Positions 59,567-64,000 of a DNA stretch of 64,000 nt are shown here, piece by piece. The stretch is from Achromobacter dolens (GTDB lineage Bacteria > Pseudomonadota > Gammaproteobacteria > Burkholderiales > Burkholderiaceae_B): assembly GCF_902859745.1 (NCBI RefSeq), contig NZ_CADIJW010000003.1, forward strand, positions 62,001 to 126,000, given 5' to 3'. Within the stretch, counting starts at the first letter, position 1; every line of letters begins with the position of its first letter. The position numbers were made by a program, and so were the translations under genes. The notes beneath the pieces were generated by a model. It was not told the origin of the DNA. It made no database searches and saw only the letters and a program-made list of their open reading frames with translations.

Positions 59567-60979
59567 ATGGCAAGCCCGAAAGACGTCCTGAAACAGATCG
59601 CCGACAACGAAGTCAAATTCGTGGATTTCCGCTTTACCGATACGGTTGGCCGCGAGCACCACGTGTCGGTGCCCACTTCCGCTATCGATGAAGACAAGCT
59701 GGAAAGCGGGCAGGCTTTCGACGGTTCGTCGATCCCGGGCTGGAAGGGCATCGAAGCCTCCGACATGCTGCTCATCCCCGACCTGTCGACCGCCAACCTG
59801 GATCCGTTCCGCGAAGAGCCGACCCTGATCCTGTCGTGCGACGTGGTCGAACCGTCGGACCTGAAGGGCTATGACCGCGACCCGCGTTCGCTGGCCAAGC
59901 GCGCCGAAGCCTACCTGAAGGCCTCGGGCCTGGGCGACACCGCCTACTTCGGTCCGGAACCCGAATTCTTCGTGTTCGACGGCGTGACCTGGAACACCGA
60001 CATGTCGGGCACCTTCGTCAAGATCAAGTCGGAAGAGGCCTCCTGGTCCACCGGCCTGGAATTCGAAGGCGGCAACACCGGCCACCGTCCCGCGGTCAAG
60101 GGCGGCTACTTCCCCGTTCCCCCGGTCGATTCGTTCCAGGACATGCGTTCGGAAATGTGCCTGCTGATGGAACAGATGGGCGTGCCGGTCGAAGTGCACC
60201 ACCATGAAGTGGCCGGCGCCGGCCAACTGGAAATCGGCACCAAGTTCAGCACCCTGGTGCAACGTGCCGACTGGACCCAGATCGTCAAGTACATCGTGCA
60301 CAACGTGGCCCATGCCTACGGCAAGACCGCCACCTTCATGCCCAAGCCCGTCGTCGGCGACAACGGTTCCGGCATGCACGTGCACCAGTCGATCTGGAAG
60401 GACGGCCAGAACCTGTTCGCGGGCAACGGCTATGCCGGCCTGTCGGAATTCGCGCTGTACTACATCGGCGGCATCATCAAGCACGCCCGCGCCCTGAACG
60501 CCATCACCAACCCGGGCACCAACTCGTACAAGCGCCTGGTCCCGCACTACGAAGCCCCGGTCAAGCTGGCCTACTCGGCCCGCAACCGTTCGGCCTCGAT
60601 CCGCATCCCGTACGTGGGCAACCCGAAGGGCCGGCGCGTCGAAGCGCGCTTCCCGGACCCCCTGGCCAACCCGTACCTGGCCTTCTCGGCCCTGATGATG
60701 GCCGGCCTGGACGGCGTGCAGAACAAGATTCACCCCGGCGATCCGGCCGACAAGAATCTGTACGACCTGCCGCCGGAAGAAGACGCCAAGATCCCGACCG
60801 TGTGCTCCTCGCTGGAGCAGGCGCTGGAAGCGCTGGACAACGACCGCGAGTTCCTGACCCGCGGCGGCGTGTTCAGCAACGACATGCTCAACGCCTACAT
60901 CGACCTGAAGATGGCCGATGTGAACCGCCTGCGCATGACCACGCACCCGGTCGAATTCGACATGTACTACAGCCTCTGA
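59567..60979 (+). CDS. glnA: Type I glutamine synthetase
   Basis: A 470-residue glutamine synthetase making glutamine from glutamate, ammonia and ATP. It has [19 protein letters not shown], the metal ligand region [33 protein letters not shown] and the adenylylation site NLYDLPPEE with Tyr399. A GGAGATG site precedes the start MASPKDVLK. Sigma-54 and NtrC sites lie upstream and the sensor-regulator genes downstream, so expression should rise under nitrogen limitation. Confidence 0.97.
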   Translation: MASPKDVLKQIADNEVKFVDFRFTDTVGREHHVSVPTSAIDEDKLESGQAFDGSSIPGWKGIEASDMLLIPDLSTANLDPFREEPTLILSCDVVEPSDLKGYDRDPRSLAKRAEAYLKASGLGDTAYFGPEPEFFVFDGVTWNTDMSGTFVKIKSEEASWSTGLEFEGGNTGHRPAVKGGYFPVPPVDSFQDMRSEMCLLMEQMGVPVEVHHHEVAGAGQLEIGTKFSTLVQRADWTQIVKYIVHNVAHAYGKTATFMPKPVVGDNGSGMHVHQSIWKDGQNLFAGNGYAGLSEFALYYIGGIIKHARALNAITNPGTNSYKRLVPHYEAPVKLAYSARNRSASIRIPYVGNPKGRRVEARFPDPLANPYLAFSALMMAGLDGVQNKIHPGDPADKNLYDLPPEEDAKIPTVCSSLEQALEALDNDREFLTRGGVFSNDMLNAYIDLKMADVNRLRMTTHPVEFDMYYSL

Positions 60980-61169
60980 TTTCCAGGGGTTGTGGCTGGG
61001 GGAGCGCGATGATGTAGGCAGAAACCAGGGCCGACACCACGCGCACCGCCAGGTCGCCGACCGACAGCCTGTCCCGCCGGCCCTCGCGCCGGCGGGCAGG
61101 GCGGCGCACGCAAGCGCCACCGGACCGGTGTGCCGATTTCCCCCTTGTAGTCATTCGGGTACGTTGAAA

Positions 61170-62234
61170 ATGAATGTAGAAGCTCTCGATCTGCTTGCCA
61201 CGTCCGTTTTCCTGGTCAACGCACGCGGGCATATCGAATACGCCAATGCGGCCGCCGAGGATCTGTTCGGCCGTTCCCGCAAGCAGCTCTGCGGCCACTC
61301 CGCCGCCACGCTGTTCGACAATCCGGAAAACATCCAATCGTCCATCGACCGCGCCGCGGCCGGCAGGTATGCCGACGTCAGGCAACTGGCCTCATTGCGC
61401 CGCGCCGCCGAATCGGTGGAAGTGGCGGTGACCACGGTCGGCTTGAGCGGCCAGGCCTGGCCGGTGCTGATCGAGACCCGCGAGATCGAGCAGCGCGTGC
61501 TGGCCGATCGCAACCATCGCCTGGTCGACGAGATCGAAGCGCACCGCGAACTGCTGCGCAACCTCGCGCACGAAGTCAAGAATCCCCTGGGCGGCTTGCG
61601 CGGCGCCGCGCAACTGCTGGAAGCCGAGCTGCCGAGCGCGGCGCTGGCCGAGTACACCCAGGTCATCATTTCCGAAGCCGACCGCCTGCAGGCGCTGGTG
61701 GACCGCCTGAGCGGCCCGCAACGCGTGCCGCTGAACGCGCGGCCGGTGAACATCCACGAGATCTGCGAGCGCGTCTGCGCCCTGATCCAGGCCGAATTCC
61801 GCAACGACGTCACGCTGGTGCGCGACTACGACGCGTCCATGCCCGACCTGAAGGGCGACGCCGCCCGCCTGATGCAGGCGGTGCTGAACGTGGCCCGCAA
61901 CGCGGCGCAGGAACTGGTCGCGCGGCCGCAGACGCCCGGACTCGAACCTGGCGTCGTCACGCTGCGCACCCGCGTGGCGCGCCAGGTCATGCTGGCGCAT
62001 CGCCAGCACCGCCTGGCGCTGGAGCTGTCCATCATCGATAACGGTCCCGGCGTGCCGGACCATATACGCGACCGCATTTTCCATCCCCTGGTCACCGCCC
62101 GCGCCGGCGGGACCGGCCTGGGCCTGAGCCTGGCCCAGGATTTCGTGCAGCAGCACGGAGGCATCATCGAATTTGAATCCCGACCCGGGCGCACCGAGTT
62201 TCGCCTGGTCCTACCGATGGAGCCCGCACTCTGA
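61170..62234 (+). CDS. glnL: Nitrogen regulation sensor kinase NtrB (GlnL)
   Basis: A 354-residue cytosolic histidine kinase. It has an N-terminal PAS domain (LLATSVFLVNARGHIEYAN), the phospho-acceptor His134 in RNLAHEVKNPLGGLRG, and the ATPase end with IIDNGPGVPDHIRDRIF and GGTGLGLSLAQDFV. It starts 190 bp after glnA, and its stop overlaps the ntrC ATG by one base. It phosphorylates NtrC in response to PII. Confidence 0.95.
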   Translation: MNVEALDLLATSVFLVNARGHIEYANAAAEDLFGRSRKQLCGHSAATLFDNPENIQSSIDRAAAGRYADVRQLASLRRAAESVEVAVTTVGLSGQAWPVLIETREIEQRVLADRNHRLVDEIEAHRELLRNLAHEVKNPLGGLRGAAQLLEAELPSAALAEYTQVIISEADRLQALVDRLSGPQRVPLNARPVNIHEICERVCALIQAEFRNDVTLVRDYDASMPDLKGDAARLMQAVLNVARNAAQELVARPQTPGLEPGVVTLRTRVARQVMLAHRQHRLALELSIIDNGPGVPDHIRDRIFHPLVTARAGGTGLGLSLAQDFVQQHGGIIEFESRPGRTEFRLVLPMEPAL

Positions 62235-63736
62235 TGAAACCCGTATGGATCGTCGACGACGACCAGGCCATCCGCTGGGTCCTCGAAAAGGCCCTGGCCC
62301 GCGCCGGTGTCCCCACCCGTAGTTTCTCCCAGGCCGCCGACGTGCTCGACGCGCTGGCGCACGAGACGCCCGTCGCCCTGGTTTCCGATATCCGCATGCC
62401 CGGCGGCAACGGCCTCGAACTGCTGCGCCAGCTCAAGGAACGCCATCCTGGCCTGCCCGTCATCGTCATGACCGCCTTTGCCGACCTGGACAGCACCGTG
62501 TCGGCCTTCCAGGGCGGCGCCTTCGACTACCTGGCCAAGCCCTTCGACGTGAACGAAGCGGTGGCGCTGATCCAGCGCGCCATGCAGGAATCGGCCCAGC
62601 CCGAGAGTCCCGAAGGGCAGGGCGAGGCGCAGAACAACGAACGCTGGATGATGACGCAGTCGTCGTCCACCGCCATGCAGGAAGTGTTCCGCGCCATCGG
62701 CCGGCTGGCGCAGTCCAAGGTCACCGTGCTGATCACTGGCGAGTCCGGCACCGGCAAGGAACTGGTGGCGCGCGCGCTGCACGGCCATGGCATGCGCGCC
62801 GGCGGCCCGTTCGTGGCGCTGAACGCCGCCGCCATCCCGCGCGATCTGCTGGAAGCCGAACTGTTCGGCCACGAACGCGGCGCTTTCACCGGCGCCAACA
62901 CGCTGCGCCGCGGCCGCTTCGAGGAAGCCCATGGCGGCACGCTGTTCCTCGATGAAATCGGCGACATGCCGATCGAATTGCAGACCCGCCTGCTGCGCGT
63001 GCTGGCCGAAGGCAGCTTCTACCGCGTCGGCGGCGCCCAGCCGGTGCGGGTCGACGTGCGCATCGTCGCCGCCACCCACCAGCCGCTGGAGCAGCGGGTC
63101 GAGCAGGGCCTGTTCCGCGAAGACCTGTTCCACCGCCTGAACGTCATCCGCCTGCGCCTGCCCCCGCTGCGCGAACGGGTCGAGGACATCCCCGCGCTCG
63201 CCAACCACTTCCTCACCGCCAGCGCGCGCGCCCTTGGCGTGCCGGTCAAGCGGCTGACTCCGGAAGCGCTGGCAGTCCTGACCAAGTTCGACTTTCCGGG
63301 CAACGTGCGCCAGTTGGAGAACTTCTGCCACTGGCTTACCGTCATGGCCCCTGGCCAGACCGTCGAACGCGCCGACCTGCCGCCCGAAATCCGCGCGATG
63401 GAACACGCGCCGGCCGCCGGCTCCGTATCGCCGCGACCGCCCGCCAGCGCCGGCGTTGCCGCCATCGGCACCGTGGTCCAGCACTCCGCGCCCGCCGCGG
63501 CCGACGAAGCCACGCCCCGCAACTGGCAGGACTCCCTGCTGCGCGACGCGCAGTACCGCCTCGAGCGCGGCGAACCCGCCGTCATGGCGACGCTGACGCG
63601 CCAGTTCGAGAAGATCCTGCTCCAAAGCGCCCTGGACGCCAGTCGCGGCCGCCGCGTGGAAGCCGCCTCAAGACTGGGCATCGGCCGCAACACCATCACG
63701 CGCAAGCTGCGCGAGCTGGGCATCGAGGACGAGTAG
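62234..63736 (+). CDS. glnG: Nitrogen regulation response regulator NtrC (GlnG)
   Basis: A 500-residue sigma-54 activator. The receiver domain has Asp52 in VSDIRMPGGNG. The AAA+ domain has Walker A GESGTGKELVA, the sigma-54-contacting GAFTGA, Walker B GGTLFLDEIGDMP, and a C-terminal Fis-type helix-turn-helix (EAASRLGIGRNTITRKLREL). It should bind the enhancer sites before glnA. Its ATG overlaps the ntrB stop. Confidence 0.96.
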   Translation: MKPVWIVDDDQAIRWVLEKALARAGVPTRSFSQAADVLDALAHETPVALVSDIRMPGGNGLELLRQLKERHPGLPVIVMTAFADLDSTVSAFQGGAFDYLAKPFDVNEAVALIQRAMQESAQPESPEGQGEAQNNERWMMTQSSSTAMQEVFRAIGRLAQSKVTVLITGESGTGKELVARALHGHGMRAGGPFVALNAAAIPRDLLEAELFGHERGAFTGANTLRRGRFEEAHGGTLFLDEIGDMPIELQTRLLRVLAEGSFYRVGGAQPVRVDVRIVAATHQPLEQRVEQGLFREDLFHRLNVIRLRLPPLRERVEDIPALANHFLTASARALGVPVKRLTPEALAVLTKFDFPGNVRQLENFCHWLTVMAPGQTVERADLPPEIRAMEHAPAAGSVSPRPPASAGVAAIGTVVQHSAPAAADEATPRNWQDSLLRDAQYRLERGEPAVMATLTRQFEKILLQSALDASRGRRVEAASRLGIGRNTITRKLRELGIEDE

Positions 63737-63808
63737 GCCGCGTTGGCCCGGACCCCGGGGCGGCCGCTGCGCCGCCCGCGGGGCGTCCTTCAGAGGAAAA
63801 TGACGCGC

Positions 63809-64000
63809 TCAGGCCATGCCAAGCAGGCCCTCGCAAAGGCGCGGCGACTTCAACTTCTGCAGCCACCACTTCAACGCCTCGCCGGGCGCCTCCGCCCGCC
63901 ACGCATACGCCACATGCTCGGTCAGCGACATCCCCTCATCGGTATCGCAGACCACCAGCACGCCCTGCGCCAGGTAGGGCGCGGCCAGCGTCAACGGCAG
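63809..64000 (-). CDS. LysR-type regulator, C-terminal end (partial)
   Basis: The frame is open to the right edge, and 63 residues are visible, ending LCEGLLGMA. The pattern AYLAQGVLVV-type core, HVAYAWRAE and EALKWWLQKLKSP is typical of the end of a LysR effector domain. The assignment is by pattern only, as the DNA-binding part lies outside. Confidence 0.6.
   Translation of the reverse strand: MPLTLAAPYLAQGVLVVCDTDEGMSLTEHVAYAWRAEAPGEALKWWLQKLKSPRLCEGLLGMA

Overview
The window is GC-rich, densely coded chromosomal DNA of a betaproteobacterium, most likely Achromobacter or Bordetella (Alcaligenaceae). The reasons are the gmk-rpoZ-spoT and glnA-ntrB-ntrC gene orders, a betaproteobacterial trimeric porin, many ABC and TRAP uptake systems with LysR/MarR regulators, and a long FhaB/FhaC-type two-partner secretion locus. 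This assignment is inferred from gene content, not from a marker gene. No rRNA, convincing tRNA, CRISPR array or insertion sequence was seen.

0-14.9 kb is a catabolic and uptake region. It holds the end of a TRAP permease, a DUF2848 protein, an amidase, a LysR regulator, a DUF1445 hydro-lyase, a five-gene branched-chain amino acid type ABC transporter, a porin, a complete TRAP transporter (dctPQM order on the minus strand) and nudC. 14.9-23.1 kb holds a MarR-like regulator with a fused hydantoinase/oxoprolinase, a 50-residue membrane peptide, a C45-family acyltransferase/peptidase and glnHPQ. 23.2-28.1 kb (minus strand) carries spoT-rpoZ-gmk and a thiosulfate dehydrogenase pair (tsdB-tsdA).

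29.5-42.4 kb is the accessory centre. An outer-membrane TpsB transporter is followed by a 2653-residue TpsA exoprotein, and then by a patchwork of C-terminal cassettes: three related small lipoproteins, a frameshifted second copy of the TpsA tail, a 117-bp copy of an internal TpsA segment joined to an orphan nuclease-like toxin domain, an apparently intact cognate immunity gene, and a further toxin scrap. This array is AT-richer than its surroundings and looks like a store of displaced or decaying contact-dependent-inhibition-like cassettes. It is the best candidate in the window for an undescribed system.

42.4-64 kb returns to core genes: an NlpC/P60 hydrolase, a ZnuD-like TonB receptor with a DUF2946 partner, AMP nucleosidase, a LysP-type permease, yicC/rph, an acyl-CoA dehydrogenase with an MmgE/PrpD protein, a chemoreceptor overlapping an EAL-CBS-GGDEF protein, rdgB, hemW, and glnA-ntrB-ntrC. 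The glnA promoter has a textbook sigma-54 element and two NtrC-type enhancer sites about three helical turns apart, so the nitrogen sensor-regulator pair just downstream probably controls it.
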